Shown in pieces: positions 13,201-21,993 of a stretch of DNA of 64,000 bases. Source of the stretch: Choristoneura fumiferana (taxonomy: Eukaryota; Arthropoda; Insecta; Lepidoptera; Tortricidae); NCBI RefSeq assembly GCF_025370935.1, contig NC_133483.1, positions 5,243,539 through 5,307,538 on the forward strand, in the 5' to 3' direction. The translations under genes were made by a program, and so were the position numbers. Each line of letters starts with the position of its first letter. Position 1 is the first letter of the stretch. Below the pieces are notes generated by a model, which was given only the letters and a program-made list of their open reading frames with translations, was not told the origin of the DNA and made no database searches.

Positions 13201-14542
13201 ACACTAATGTAATGAAAGATTGTGCTGAATACGAAATACGAGTACGATCAAATTTAGCACAAGTTTTCACCACATTTTCAAATGACCGTTTCGATTGATA
13301 TGATTTAAAAAATCTGTATCTAAATCTTGTTATTTTACCAACACAAACTGAAATTCTAAAAGACCATACTTATTACGCGCGCGCGCGCTTACTGAGCGAC
13401 GACTTGGTTAAGATCGCGGGATCGTGGTGGATGCGGAAAGCACAAGACCGGTCTGAGTGGAGAGCCTTGGGGGCCTATGTCCAGCAGTGGACGTATTTCG
13501 GCTGACATGATGATGATAATGATGATACTTATTACCAGATAACATAGAAATCATACGTAACTAAGGAAAACTGTTCCAATAAAAAATATTATTCCAATTT
13601 TCAGGGCGATGGCGGTCGGCTTGTCCATGATGGTCGGGAGAGCGGTATCGTTTATATTCTTCAACATCATTGGCGTCCAATTGTTGACCAATTGCAGTAA
13701 TTTCCTACTGTATCTCGCAATATTTATATTTTGTAAGTATTCGTATGAAACTCATTGCAACTACGTATAAGTTCTTACTACAAAAACTTGGACATACCTT
13801 AGACAAACCTAAAATGACACTATATGAAACTGCTTAAAATTAAATACACGTCTAAATAAGTGGTAGTACAGTAGGTAAGAGTATAATGAGTGTTATTCGC
13901 TGAAGTAGTAGTTAGAGGAATGTAAATGTGACACAAGATAAAAACGTGACATTATTGGGTATCTATGACTAAAAGAAGGAGAAAGCTGAAGGAGGGCCTA
14001 CACCAAATTGGTTGAGAGAGGCTTGAGATGATAATGAAAAAAAAAACAACCACAATACACATTATGGTTCGTCTACGGTCGAGATCAAAGATATGTTTAC
14101 ACTTTACTACCTTGTTGCTGTCATTTAGTATTTGAACTTTTGCTTTAAACTGTCAGAAGGCATACATTGACAAAGTACTAAAGTGTAAAGATATCTTTGA
14201 CGTAGCATCCATCTACTAAAACCTCGAGGACATGAAAAACATGTGCGTACTATAGTACACTGAGCGGCAAAAATCTGGCCCTCAAAATGTATGTAATAAT
14301 AATTATAGGTAATTTTGTATATAGAGTGCGCAAATTTTGTGCCGCTGAGTATACATATTTGTATTCCTAATATCATTAGTTCTGTAGTATAATTTGTAAT
14401 GTAGGGGCATAGTAATAATGAGCTAAGTATAATATTCACTTGTGTTACAGCTGGCGCAGTATTAGGAATATTCCTGCCATCGGACCCCAAGTCTACATCA
14501 GATTTAAAACAGCCCGACAATAACTCTGAGCAACAAACGTAA
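4135..14542 (+). CDS. SV2-like major facilitator superfamily transporter, ten exons, 537 aa
   Basis: Join of exons 4135-4270, 6091-6252, 6456-6618, 7086-7207, 7805-8052, 8267-8418, 9073-9199, 9386-9669, 13605-13732 and 14451-14542. The total is 1614 nt, giving 537 residues plus TAA, with every junction GT-AG and in phase. The protein is a membrane carrier with about twelve helices: helix 1 near residues 52-75, and the last near 490-515. Visible motifs are the MFS loop 2-3 signature GYLADTRGR (109-117), ESPKF (243-247) after helix 6, and ELFPTYMR (458-465) before helix 11. The loop between helices 7 and 8 has a Cys354/Cys374 pair and three N-glycosylation sequons (N360, N364, N375). Family knowledge places it with insect synaptic vesicle glycoprotein 2-like / organic solute transporters; the substrate cannot be read from sequence. 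An in-frame TAA at 4126-4128 and a good start context (A at -3, G at +4) fix the start. The length is normal and no break was seen. I am sure of the family, but not of vesicle localisation or substrate. Confidence 0.94.
4343..4871 (-). mobile_element. Family A MITE copy 2, in intron 1
   Basis: Runs from GCCAAGAGCGTGTCGGA to TTTGGAACCCTAAAAA. It is the reverse of copy 1, about 100 nt shorter, and has lost the microsatellite end. Confidence 0.72.
4917..5150 (+). mobile_element. Diverged SINE-like repeat, family B, in intron 1
   Basis: Shares the CAATTCAATGGYGTRCGTRAAGTT block and the CTGAGAGGAR end (both degenerate here) with copies at 42700, 58275 and 19259. The ends are eroded. Confidence 0.5.
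5151..6090. other. Rest of intron 1, nothing recognised
   Basis: No repeat-family match or coding signal. The acceptor at 6090 ends it. Confidence 0.4.
6091..6252 (+). CDS. Transporter exon 2: helix 1 and start of helix 2
   Basis: Residues 46-100. GFGKYNYRLL opens helix 1. A SSQCDLEL stretch and EKGIISSVPILG follow, matching the conserved luminal Cys-Asp turn and helix 2 start of SV2-like proteins. The acceptor is TTCTAG and the donor is GTACGG, phase 1 on both sides. Confidence 0.93.
6331..6411 (+). mobile_element. Small RTE-type LINE relic in intron 2
   Basis: Reads MIGVTLRDRIRNE, then a stop where lepidopteran RTE proteins have EEIRRRTKVTD, and continues with a similar basic stretch. It is about 80 nt of a dead reverse-transcriptase C-terminal region. 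The related segment occurs at 58560-58640. Confidence 0.6.
6456..6618 (+). CDS. Transporter exon 3: MFS signature loop and helix 3
   Basis: Residues 101-154. Contains GYLADTRGR, the loop 2-3 signature of the superfamily with its Asp and two Arg residues, then helix 3 (LYTLNVTILGTVAGAFLASF) and the start of helix 4. It ends in phase 2 at GTAAGT. Confidence 0.94.
7086..7207 (+). CDS. Transporter exon 4: helices 4 and 5
   Basis: Residues 155-195. ACGSNSVIYTLLGE ends helix 4, a basic QQTRRSR turn follows, and FLLFATTGVMFSQGIIC forms helix 5. The TTTCAG acceptor and GTACGT donor keep the frame. Confidence 0.92.
7805..8052 (+). CDS. Transporter exon 5: helix 6 and central loop
   Basis: Residues 196-277. 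It holds the PFLGFYYRPWRLLN stretch, helix 6, and the ESPKFY motif at 243-248 found in sugar-porter-like MFS carriers. MGLGMLRRIYSVN, the start of the large cytosolic loop, follows. It ends in phase 0 at GTAAGT. Confidence 0.94.
8267..8418 (+). CDS. Transporter exon 6: end of central loop and start of helix 7
   Basis: Residues 278-328. A polar loop rich in Lys, Glu and Ser leads to WNQTVPLFHKTHIKNT and then helix 7. The acceptor is TTTTAG; the donor GTGAGT leaves phase 2. Confidence 0.9.
8601..9021. mobile_element. 421-bp GC-rich MITE in intron 6
   Basis: The ends are inverted repeats of about 37 nt beginning AGGGYRRTTTCARRCTA, roughly 29 of 37 matching. The body is full of GCGCGTGTAAGCGCGTGT-type arrays, much richer in CpG than the flanks. 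It makes up most of intron 6. No coding capacity. Confidence 0.7.
9073..9199 (+). CDS. Transporter exon 7: end of helix 7 and luminal loop
   Basis: Residues 328-370. PPFSVWLPYIFN ends helix 7. The luminal loop begins with Cys354 and sequons at N360 and N364. Loops with paired Cys residues and sequons at this place are typical of SV2-like proteins. Phase 0 at a GTTAGT donor, which is slightly unusual. Confidence 0.9.
9386..9669 (+). CDS. Transporter exon 8: helices 8 to 10
   Basis: Residues 371-465 and the longest exon. It completes the luminal loop (Cys374, sequon N375), then helices 8, 9 and 10, and ends in ELFPTYMR, the conserved motif before helix 11. The donor GTGAGA splits the Arg codon. 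Confidence 0.95.
9874..10728. repeat. Inverted-repeat region with GGGTYACAGTGG motif, intron 8
   Basis: GTGGGTCACAGTGGA at 9874-9888 and its inverted partner at 10709-10726 bound 855 nt. Further copies in the second orientation lie at 10060-10076 and 10362-10377. It is probably a non-autonomous DNA element or two nested ones. The superfamily is unknown. Confidence 0.5.
10768..10850 (+). mobile_element. Family B SINE-like fragment, intron 8
   Basis: Has the AATCCACACTGGGCTCGCG block that corresponds to AATCCGCACTGGGCCCGCG in other copies. Both ends are lost. Confidence 0.5.
10851..11886. other. Middle of intron 8, nothing recognised
   Basis: AT-rich, no coding signal, no clear hairpin. Confidence 0.35.
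11887..12165 (+). mobile_element. Family F dispersed repeat, intron 8
   Basis: Begins with GGTTAGGTTGGGTTAGG, contains GATGAGCTCTGGTTGAGTTC, a GTGGTGGTGGTGATAGA stretch and GGTCGCGGGTGAGCAAGG, and ends near GTAACGCCTGATTCAATAAA. The same blocks recur at 51134-51607 in rearranged order and as a scrap at 54332-54375. Confidence 0.6.
12358..12847. mobile_element. Foldback-like element with GTTCCACYTAAAG arms, intron 8
   Basis: GTTCCACCTAAAGTCCG at the left pairs with a CGGGCTTTAAGTGGAAC stretch at the right, and a second inner/outer pair (GTTCCACTAAACG type) flanks it. It is GC-richer than the intron. The open frame here is not a gene. Confidence 0.45.
13378..13530 (+). mobile_element. RTE-type LINE 3' end, intron 8
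   Basis: After a (CG)n tract it reads DLVKIAGSWWMRKAQDRSEW, then QQWTYFG and a stop, the C-terminus of lepidopteran RTE endonuclease-reverse transcriptases, followed by a TGATGA tail. A frameshift lies at GGGGGCC. About 75 nt upstream of the exon 9 acceptor. Confidence 0.75.
13605..13732 (+). CDS. Transporter exon 9: helix 11
   Basis: Residues 466-508. AMAVGLSMMVGRAVSF is the classic helix 11 start in this family. It lies after a 3.9-kb intron and matches exon 8 in phase. The donor is GTAAGT. Confidence 0.94.
14258..14349. mobile_element. 92-bp TA-flanked MITE, intron 9
   Basis: The ends are inverted (CACTGAGCGGCAAAAAT and, on the other strand, CTCAGCGGCACAAAATT) with TA on both sides. Tc1/mariner-type MITEs look like this. 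Confidence 0.6.
14451..14542 (+). CDS. Transporter exon 10: end of helix 12, tail and stop
   Basis: Residues 508-537. SGAVLGIFLPSDPK closes helix 12, and a short polar tail ends in QQT and TAA. An AATAAA lies at 14545-14550, only 3 nt after the stop; another at 14765-14770 is a likelier poly(A) signal. Confidence 0.92.
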
Positions 14543-14764
14543 ACAATAAATTATTCTATAATATTCTGGTTTAAACTTATTTCATATTGCTTATTGCCTA
14601 TCCATAAAAATATGTAAACCGACAGGGTTTTCAAAAACATATGTACATCAAGTTACCAAGACGTCAATAATATCTGTCCTGTAAACTTTTATGACACTAA
14701 CAATAAGGTATATCAATATTTATGACCTGAATTGTAACTACTTATAATATAAAACCTGCTTTCA

Positions 14765-14770
14765 AATAAA
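14765..14770 (+). terminator. Candidate poly(A) signal for the transporter gene
   Basis: AATAAA 223 nt after the stop codon. It abuts the start of a dispersed repeat (14768-14878), so it may belong to that repeat. The alternative at 14545-14550 almost touches the stop codon. Confidence 0.35.
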
Positions 14771-14878
14771 AAACCGCATTCAAATCGGTTCAGCCGTTTA
14801 AGAGCTACGGTGCCACAGACAGACACACGGACACATAGCGGTCAAACTTATAACAACCCTGTTTTTGCGTCGAGGATT
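14768..14878 (-). mobile_element. Family G fragment
   Basis: Reverse copy of the ACGCAAAAAGAGGGGTGTTA family: ACCGCATTCAAATCGGTTC, then a CAGACAGACACACGGACAC stretch, then the GTTTTTGCGTCG end. Other copies: 18045, 37497, 56701. Confidence 0.6.
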
Positions 14879-14919
14879 AAAAATAAGCCCAAAGCCAATA
14901 CGCCCAAAGCAAATAAGCC

Positions 14920-15010
14920 AAAACGGCCCACGCCCTCTCATTCCGAGAGGAGGCCTGTGCCCAGTCTTGGGACGTATATAGACTGGGATGATGATGATGT
15001 TCATCCCCAG
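14920..15010 (+). mobile_element. Family B SINE 3' end
   Basis: GCCCTCTCATTCCGAGAGG, then TGTGCCCAGTCTTGGGACG and a GATGATGATG tail, the end of the family B consensus. The ORFs on both strands here are not genes. Confidence 0.6.
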
Positions 15011-15019
15011 AACTCAAAA

Positions 15020-15125
15020 TATTTGTGTACCGAATTTAATCTAAATCAGTTCAGCGGTTTAGTCGTGATTGAGTAACAAACATCCAAACATTATTCACAA
15101 ACTTTCCCATTATAATATTAAATAG
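15020..15125 (+). mobile_element. Family I fragment
   Basis: TCAGTTCAGCGGTTTAGTCG, then GTAACAAACATCC and a CCCATTATAATATTAA end; the same order recurs at 21880-21975 and 29320-29402. Confidence 0.45.
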
Positions 15126-15295
15126 GGAGTAGGATATCTTAGTCGGTACACAAATGTTCATTTGACAAAAAAACTTTTTATTACTATCATTTTGAACTTT
15201 ATGTCTTTCTATGAAATTCAATGAAACATCTGTCAAGAACAAGTCTTCTATATAAATTAATGAAAAATGTGTTAAACTGGAACCTATTTACTATT

Positions 15296-15379
15296 ATATA
15301 GTTATTGTCAGGAGTAGATTTTTATGGAAGAAAATTTAGAAAAATTACAACGGGGGCGAAGCCGCGGGCAACAGCTAGT
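15296..15379 (+). mobile_element. Helitron-like 3' end, family H
   Basis: Ends in the short hairpin-forming GGGGCGAAGCCGCGGGCAAC, then AGCTAGT. A hairpin shortly before CTAG and insertion next to T are hallmarks of Helitron 3' ends. Confidence 0.6.
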
Positions 15380-16424
15380 TTAATAATAAAGTTAAACATA
15401 TTTCTAACATTATTTAGATTAAACTGCTAGTTATGACCACAGAGAACATATTTATGACTAAAACACGATTAAGTGACATTAATATCATTCAGCTACATCA
15501 CGGCAGTAATAACATACAAAAAAAAATATATAGATAGACTAAAGCTCGCCGTCATAAAACTAGCTCCTAGCTACACCTCCTGTTCAAAAACCACCTTAAA
15601 ATACTTAATAAACGCAATAAACAAAGTAAGTATAAAACCCGTCTGTTACTACGCTTTAGTTCTTTGTTCCGTCGACCGTAATAATAAATAGCTGTTACTG
15701 CGTACCTGATAATGGATACTTAACCGCGAATACCTGCGCTCAATTGTGCTAACTAATTCCACTAATTGATAACGCTGAGGAAGCTTTCAATGCCTAACTA
15801 TCAGAACAAACGTCTAATCAAGGTAAACACCGTGTATTCATGTTTAAACTACCAGCTACAGAGTTGAATTATTTGAAATGCTGTCGTGTTCGTATCGAAC
15901 ACCCAGTCTGCCATCGAGTTTTGCTTTTGAACTATTTCTTTAAAGTTTAATTTAGTTTATTCAGTGTTGATCTGTTTTTATTAAGAGTAAGTAGGTATCT
16001 CTGTAAATCTTAATCGGCTGTTAAATTTTAATGACTTTACAGGATCTTTATATCTCATATTTTGCAAAGAAGTGTACTTACAAAATAATCTTTTAATTTA
16101 CAGTACAAATACTGCTGCTTGTAAAACTTAGAAATTAAACTGGACATCAACTGTGTGTGTGTTGTGTGTGTGTGTGTTATATATGCTGTTTGTTCCCAAA
16201 TAAATAAATAATACTTGTTAGCTATACGCATCTAGTTTTTTTTCTATCATACAGTATTATCTTTACATTTAGTCTACTTAAGCCATGTACCGTTAGAGTT
16301 GTTCCCGAGGTCCCGATAAAAATAAATATAATGAATGAATAAATAAATGTCGTTTAAAGATTTCGTTTCATATTACTATGTAGAGCTTAGACGTTGTTAA
16401 GTCAAAATCATTTTTATTTAACAA
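15380..16424. other. AT-rich intergenic DNA with a (TG)n run
   Basis: A TG microsatellite with one interruption lies at 16152-16178. No gene or repeat family recognised in the rest. Confidence 0.4.
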
Positions 16425-16597
16425 CCAGCTGTTGCCCGCGGCTTCGCCCCCGTTGTAATTTTTCTTAGTTTTTCTTCCATAAAAACTTTCTCCCGACAAT
16501 AACAAATACAACAAAAAAAAAATGCGAAATTGATCCAGCCATTCCCAAATTTTGCGCTTAGCAACACATTTTACGATTATTTTTTATTTATATAGAT
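16425..16597 (-). mobile_element. Helitron-like element, family H, near complete
   Basis: On the minus strand it starts TCTATATAAATAAAAAATAA and ends CGCGGGCAACAGCTGG, that is TC at the 5' end and CTRR at the 3' end with a GGCGAAGCCG hairpin. At 173 nt it has no coding capacity, so it is non-autonomous. A TAGA microsatellite abuts the 5' end. Confidence 0.65.
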
Positions 16598-16820
16598 AGA
16601 TAGATAATATAATGTATGTGCATCAACAGCAATGTCTGCTTGTTCGTGTGGCTATCGCGTGCACATTTAACCGTAGTCAAACGGACGGACCACAAGACTG
16701 GCCGAACGACGTCGGAGCCCCGAGCAACTGCTTGTGTTACTTGTTTACGAGCGAGTTAAACCCGCAAACATTCTGTTACACGACGTTTCAGACTGGCCAT
16801 ACCCACTATACTGCCCTCCT

Positions 16821-16959
16821 TAGCCAAAAGGCGCTATCTCAAAAAAAAACACTTTTGAGTTATTATTACTATAATAGCTAGCTAATGTGTAGCTTAAGAC
16901 ATTCTGCATCACATGGTATAAATAACAGTGTTTTTTTTAGGTAGCGCCTTTTGGTTTAG
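16821..16959. repeat. 139-bp hairpin with CCAAAAGGCGCTA arms
   Basis: The arms of about 33 nt (AACCAAAAGGCGCTA, then an A-run and CACT) are inverted around 70 nt. Probably a MITE. The ORF starting at 16612 runs into it and is not credible. Confidence 0.5.
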
Positions 16960-17207
16960 AAATCTCTTCCTCGTGCAAAAAAGTCGTGTCGGGAAATTTC
17001 GTACGACTTTATAATAAAATTCCAAAAAATATTACCGATGATACAGATACAAAATTGAAAGGCCTTTTATAAAAGTAATGATTATGTATATCATGAAAAG
17101 GGATATTTGGAAATAATTCCAACTGCATTGGCGATCCCTAACTCCATATAGCGACTGTGTTAAAAATGTAGTTGTGTACAATACTTGTGTACATATCATT
17201 AAATAAC

Positions 17208-17288
17208 ATTGTAAATCTGTTAAAAAAATATACCTCGTTGAGTGTCTATTTCTATCCGGATTGTTCTCAACAGAGGTTTTTCCGAACA
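17208..17288 (-). mobile_element. Family D LINE-tail fragment
   Basis: Contains ATATACCTCGTTGAGT and TTCTCAACAGAGGTTTTTCC, which match 24312 and 41880 in reverse. Confidence 0.5.
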
Positions 17289-17299
17289 GGTGGTAAATG

Positions 17300-17610
17300 T
17301 TTTTTTTTATATTCATTTTTTTTTATTTTTTTTTATTCGACTGGATGGCAAACGAGCAAGTGGGTCTCCTGATGGTAAGAGATCACCACCGCCCATAAAC
17401 ATCTGCAACACCAGGGGTATTGCAGATGCGGTGCCAACCTAGAGGCCTAAGATGGGATACCTCTAGTGCCAGTAATTCCACCGGCTCTCTTACTCTCCAC
17501 GCCGAAACACAACAGTGCAAGCACTGCTGCTTCACGGCAGGATTAGCGAGCAAGATGGTGGTAGCAATCCGGGCGGACCTTGCACAAGGTCCTACCACCT
17601 GCTGCTGTTA
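17300..17610 (-). mobile_element. LINE 3' end with A-rich tail
   Basis: On the minus strand it reads ILLANPAVKQQCLHCCVSAW, a stretch common at the end of lepidopteran LINE-derived frames, then NTPGVADVYGRW, and ends with CACTTGCTCGTTTGCCATCC and an A-rich tail at 17340-17300. The same 3' end occurs at 32960-33078 on the plus strand. The open frames on both strands belong to the element. Confidence 0.65.
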
Positions 17611-18044
17611 TAAATGCTTGTAGCCGAAATTAAATGAAAATATTATTTTAACTTTGACGTTTGCAACGCAGACACAAACTTTTCAAAGACACGATTATTC
17701 TTTTGCAAACTTCGCCTACAGTCGATTTCAAAACATCTGAATGCTGTGTTGGTTAGATTGCGAGTATTGTTGTGCAGTTTTCATTTACTTCCGGTGCTGG
17801 TATTTCCATGCAACTGTTATGACTTTTCGCGAGTTTGCTGCGTCTAAGTTGAAATAAGTAAGACTTCTTTTAGAAAATTAATTTAAATGGAAGTGAACAA
17901 GTTGCTTACTTTTAAACACATTTATGCAAGGTAATTCTGGGTGTGTCTGGGTATATTTGAAAATGTTCAGCGTGTCGGAAAGAAGACTTGTATTAATAAA
18001 ATTGCGATACAAATTGTACACACGCCTAATTATGTTTCCTCTTG
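17611..18044. other. AT-rich intergenic DNA, nothing recognised
   Basis: No coding or repeat signal noticed. Confidence 0.35.
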
Positions 18045-18292
18045 AGGCGTTTAATTTTAATGTGGTGTTGTTATGAGTTTCACGCCAATGACTATCTGTC
18101 TGTCTGTGGCTGTAGCGCTCAAATGGTCGCACCGATTTCGATGCGGTTTTTTACGTTACAGCTAGTTTTCTTACGGTGGTTCTTACTTACCTATGTTTCA
18201 TTAATATCGGTTAAGCTGTTTTTGCGATATTGAACACCAAAATGACTATGTCGGGGCTTTTTCAACTTCTCTAGGTTCCAGGTTTAAGAAAT
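18045..18292 (+). mobile_element. Family G repeat copy
   Basis: TCTGTCTGTCTGTGGCTGTA, then GCACCGATTTCGATGCGG and TGTCGGGGCTTTTTCAACTT in the family G order. Diverged. Confidence 0.6.
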
Positions 18293-18327
18293 GTGATAAA
18301 ATATTAAATACTTACCTACATTGACAA

Positions 18328-18575
18328 CCGGATTGCTAAGCGGTTAGAGAACCTGACTACGAAGCTTGAGGTCCCGGGTTCGATTCCCGGCCAGGGCAGA
18401 TATTTGTATGAATAATACGAATGTGTGTTCTCGGGTCTTGGATGATTAATATGAATTTAAGTATGTATTTATCTATACAAGTATGTTTATCCGTTGCCTA
18501 GTATCCATAATACAAGCTTTGCTTAGTTTGGGACTAGGTCAATTGGTGTCAAGTGTCCCATGATATTTGTTTATT
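18328..18575 (+). mobile_element. tRNA-derived SINE, family S copy 1
   Basis: The head has an A-box-like TGCTAAGCGG (18334-18343) and a perfect B box GGTTCGATTCC (18377-18387). The body holds TGTTCTCGGGTCTTGGATG and GACTAGGTCAATTGG. Reverse copies lie at 37540 and 50755. It is a SINE head rather than a tRNA gene: the acceptor arm is not paired and the body is repetitive. Confidence 0.75.
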
Positions 18576-18959
18576 TTATTATAACATTCGGTAGACACTT
18601 CCATCCCATTAGCCGAATTCAGACGCAATAAACAAACAAATAAATAAATTCCAGGACAAAATTGTATTAGCTGTAGTTTTTCTAATGCTCAGCTCTAATT
18701 AAACTTAAAGTTAGAAAAGTCAATTAATATACCAATAGAAATAGAAACAGCTTGAGCTTGTGAAGTCTCATCAAACCAAGTGATCGGAACGGGGCTTAAT
18801 CCGTCGCTAGCTTAAGGGCGCTCCAGTAACCAGACGGCTAACCTGCCCTAATTCAATCCATCCCATTATATTATGTATAGATTCCTGTACATACAGGTGA
18901 ATTTGAATATTTTCTACGTTATCTGTGTATCTAGGCGTATCTATACAATTTATATATCC

Positions 18960-19110
18960 AGTATGCAATACAATACATCAGTGACTCTTTATTGAACAGC
19001 AAAACATAGTAAGGATTACAGAAAACACAGGTATATAGAGATTTTCCAAGGTAAGCAAGAGGCGGCTTTATCGCGTCAGAGCGATCTCTTCCAGGCAACC
19101 TTTACACTAG
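18960..19110 (+). mobile_element. Family E repeat
   Basis: GTGACTCTTTATTGAACAGC, then CTTCCAGGCAACCTTT, matching 49910-50010. Confidence 0.5.
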
Positions 19111-19258
19111 ATAGAAGTAAGAAGATTTTAGCAGGTGGTGCAATTTACAGTAAGCTATTTGTTCAAAGTATTTACTTTTAAACGCCGACACAGTCACAGA
19201 CAGACGTACCTATGCAATAATACATAAAGTAACGACGCAGTAGGCACCTCTAATAATA

Positions 19259-19365
19259 AGAGGGCTTGAACCATATTTCCCATGTGGGCCCAGTAAGAAT
19301 TGGGAACTTCACATACACCATTGAGTTTTGCAAGTTTGTTTTCGTTCACCGTGAAGATTGTGGCA
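19259..19365 (-). mobile_element. Family B SINE-like fragment
   Basis: TTGGGAACTTCACATACACC and TTCGTTCACCGTGAAG match the reverse of 42770-42900. Confidence 0.55.
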
Positions 19366-21267
19366 GAACATACATTAGCATTTTGCTACTATTTCAATGA
19401 AACATATTGTTTTACGAAGTTTTATAGGTGCTTATTTCAATAAAATTACTTGCACTCCATGAAACCCACCCATATTTCACTCTAACCATGATATAGGTAT
19501 TATTTGCACCGTCTCGTGCCCTAAAGCATCACCAACGTAAGGAAATTGAAATGTTTTGCAATCTTGCCTCGAAACCCTTCTTTTGATCGAGTTTTTACCA
19601 TCATCATAACTTTTCGTTCATCCTATATCAATATTTCCATAATCTTCTTTGTCATATAATTTAATTTATTCATACCCTGTCTACCCGCTCAAAAGTATGG
19701 AACTTTTAATAGGTATGAACTCGCATTTGTACTCCAAATAAATCTCGACTCAATTTAAATAGCGGTTTTACCACATAGTAATAAATCAAACCTCCCTATC
19801 TATTGGATTACACAAGTCATTTATTAAAGAAATAACTTTAAAAGTGGATTGGAATAAGCCTATTTAAACTTTACTCGTTTATTTTAAAACTTTATTTCGA
19901 ACAATCGAATTGAAGTAAAAGTGACAAGTTTTAGCGTTAATAGACGCAAATATTCTACCAACTGTAACTTTTACAAATAATATTCTAACAAGAAAAGTTG
20001 AATCAAGCACGAATATTATTTCTTATTCAACACACTTCAATAAATAATTTATTTATATTCTTACCAGTGATCGACGCGAACGGTACAACACTACGGGACG
20101 CTGAGTAGAAATCTTAATATGGACATGATTATAATCCCCGATCTTGTTTAAAACAAAACCATATTTTTTTCGAATGTTGCAAATTTATTGACATATGATT
20201 TAATGCTATTTTATCAATGTCTAGTAACAAATATGTTTTTTTATGTTTTGCGATTCCTTGAGTTCGGACATTGTGATTTAAATTTTACTAAAATCAGAAA
20301 CTTTTATTTCCTTCGACAAGTCAGTCCCAGAATCCCTGGACATATCTATATGTCTAATATGTATTAGCTTAATGATTGAAGTCATTAACCCCACGTTGCA
20401 CCCTCCTCCTCACACATGTAGATCCTCACACATAGGTACTCGTTAGTAATCTCAGTTATGTTTACACAACAATATGTGATATAGGACATTTTCTTGTCTA
20501 CGACAGCACCAAAATACACGATTGACTCCAACGGTGCCTATAGTATCAATAATACTTAATATCCAAGTGAAAGTACAACATTGCACAACGTCACTTTGAA
20601 AAGGAATAGCGTATTGCAAAGTGATGATAATAACGATTCCCGAAGCAAGCCGACATGCCCGATTAGTCCCGATTAATGAAAATCTAAATGTCCCCATCCC
20701 AACAATACTGGAAACACAATACGCTCATACATATGTATTTGTTGGAGCTGGGATCGCAATATTCAATATCGTCCACGTGAATTTCAATGGAGTATCTTCC
20801 AAGAGAAAATTGGAGGGAAATCTGAATATTCTTCGGCAATTTTGAAAAAATATGTTAATCTATTCCCCGAGAGACGGCGACTGTTTTCATAAATTGATTG
20901 CTTTGAGCCAATATCAAAAGAATTGTCAATATCGAATAATTGACTTTATAATGACTCTAATAAGCAAGAGAATCCATCCATGCAAACGGCTTAATTCGCT
21001 CAACGCCGTATTAATTTTTAATTTCGTAGCTTTAATAGCAGAGCTCCTCTTTGAGCTTTCTAATAAACTATCAAGCGACCAGGAGTTTTTCTCCTCTCCT
21101 CCATCCATCGTCACTCCACTCATCACTCCTCCATCGCGATCGTCATGGACGTTGCATAAAGAACACCCGTGTTAAATATCATATCCCACGACGAAGCGGT
21201 TGACGCTTTAGGATTTTGCATGCGTATATCCTGATTCCTGATTCCGTGGCAATATAGGAGTAAATAT
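19366..21267. other. 1.9 kb without recognisable genes or repeats
   Basis: Open frames of 74 and 107 codons (20621-20845, 20852-21175) have no domain, no splice context I can support and no neighbours. Confidence 0.4.
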
Positions 21268-21767
21268 ATCGGACACGCCCAGAATAGGGTTCCGTAGCCA
21301 TTACAAAAAAATCAGTAATATTTTTCAAAGGATTTCGTATCGTGTGCGGAATCTTTCAAGTTTAGGTACCTATGTTTTATACCTTAGGCTGCTATTTACT
21401 CATACGCTCGACTTTAATGAAATTTGCACTTTAAAGTTTAATATGGCAAACAGAACACTGAATCGAATAATCTTCTAACCAACCCCCCTATGGTTTAAAA
21501 GATCTATCCATCGATACCCCACAAGTGTCGAGTCAGTTAGTCGAGAAAAAAAATCACCCCCACTACGTATACGAGAGGCACCAAAAAAATTTTTTTGTAT
21601 ATTATTTTACCACTGTCGGAGTGACTGATATGCATATTCATGCCAAATTACAGCTTTCTAGTACTAACGGTCTCTGAGCTTAGCCGCGGACGGACAGACA
21701 GACAGACAGATAGAGGACAGACATGGCGAAACTATAAGGGTTCCTAATTGACTACGGAACCCTAAAT
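21268..21767 (-). mobile_element. Family A MITE copy 3
   Basis: From ATCGGACACGCCCAGAATAG to CTACGGAACCCTAAAT, with GACAGACAGACAGACAGA microsatellite at 21700. Internal deletion after 21420 relative to copy 1. Confidence 0.72.
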
Positions 21768-21781
21768 AGAGTAGTGCGTAT

Positions 21782-21993
21782 TATTCTCGAGCCGACATGT
21801 AGCTGGCTACATACATACCAAAATTCGAACTATGCAATTTTCCGGGATGAAAACTATTCCATGTCCATCTCCGGGACTCCAACTATCTGTTTACCGATTT
21901 TCATCTTAATCGGTTCGTTAGTTTAGACGTGACGAAGTAACAAACGAACAAACATACTTACAAACTTTTGCATTTGAGAGAGAGAGAGAGAGA
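21782..21993 (+). mobile_element. Family I fragment followed by (GA)n
   Basis: TTTTCCGGGATGAAAACTAT, then CATCTTAATCGGTTCGTTAG and CTTACAAACTTTTGCATTT; then a GA microsatellite at 21976-21993. A scrap of the same 3' end lies at 22196-22230. Confidence 0.5.

Noticed and set aside
14125..14520. 131-codon frame on the minus strand
   Set aside because: Shadow across exon 10, intron 9 and a MITE; no recognisable product.
16612..16881. 89-codon frame beginning near a Helitron-like end
   Set aside because: The C-terminal part is the arm of a hairpin repeat; no known motif.
18328..18400. tRNA gene
   Set aside because: A and B boxes are present, but the acceptor arm does not pair and the body continues into repeat sequence found at two other loci; it is a SINE head.
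20452..21175. Cluster of open frames of 74-107 codons
   Set aside because: No domain, no splice logic and overlapping frames on both strands; consistent with chance.
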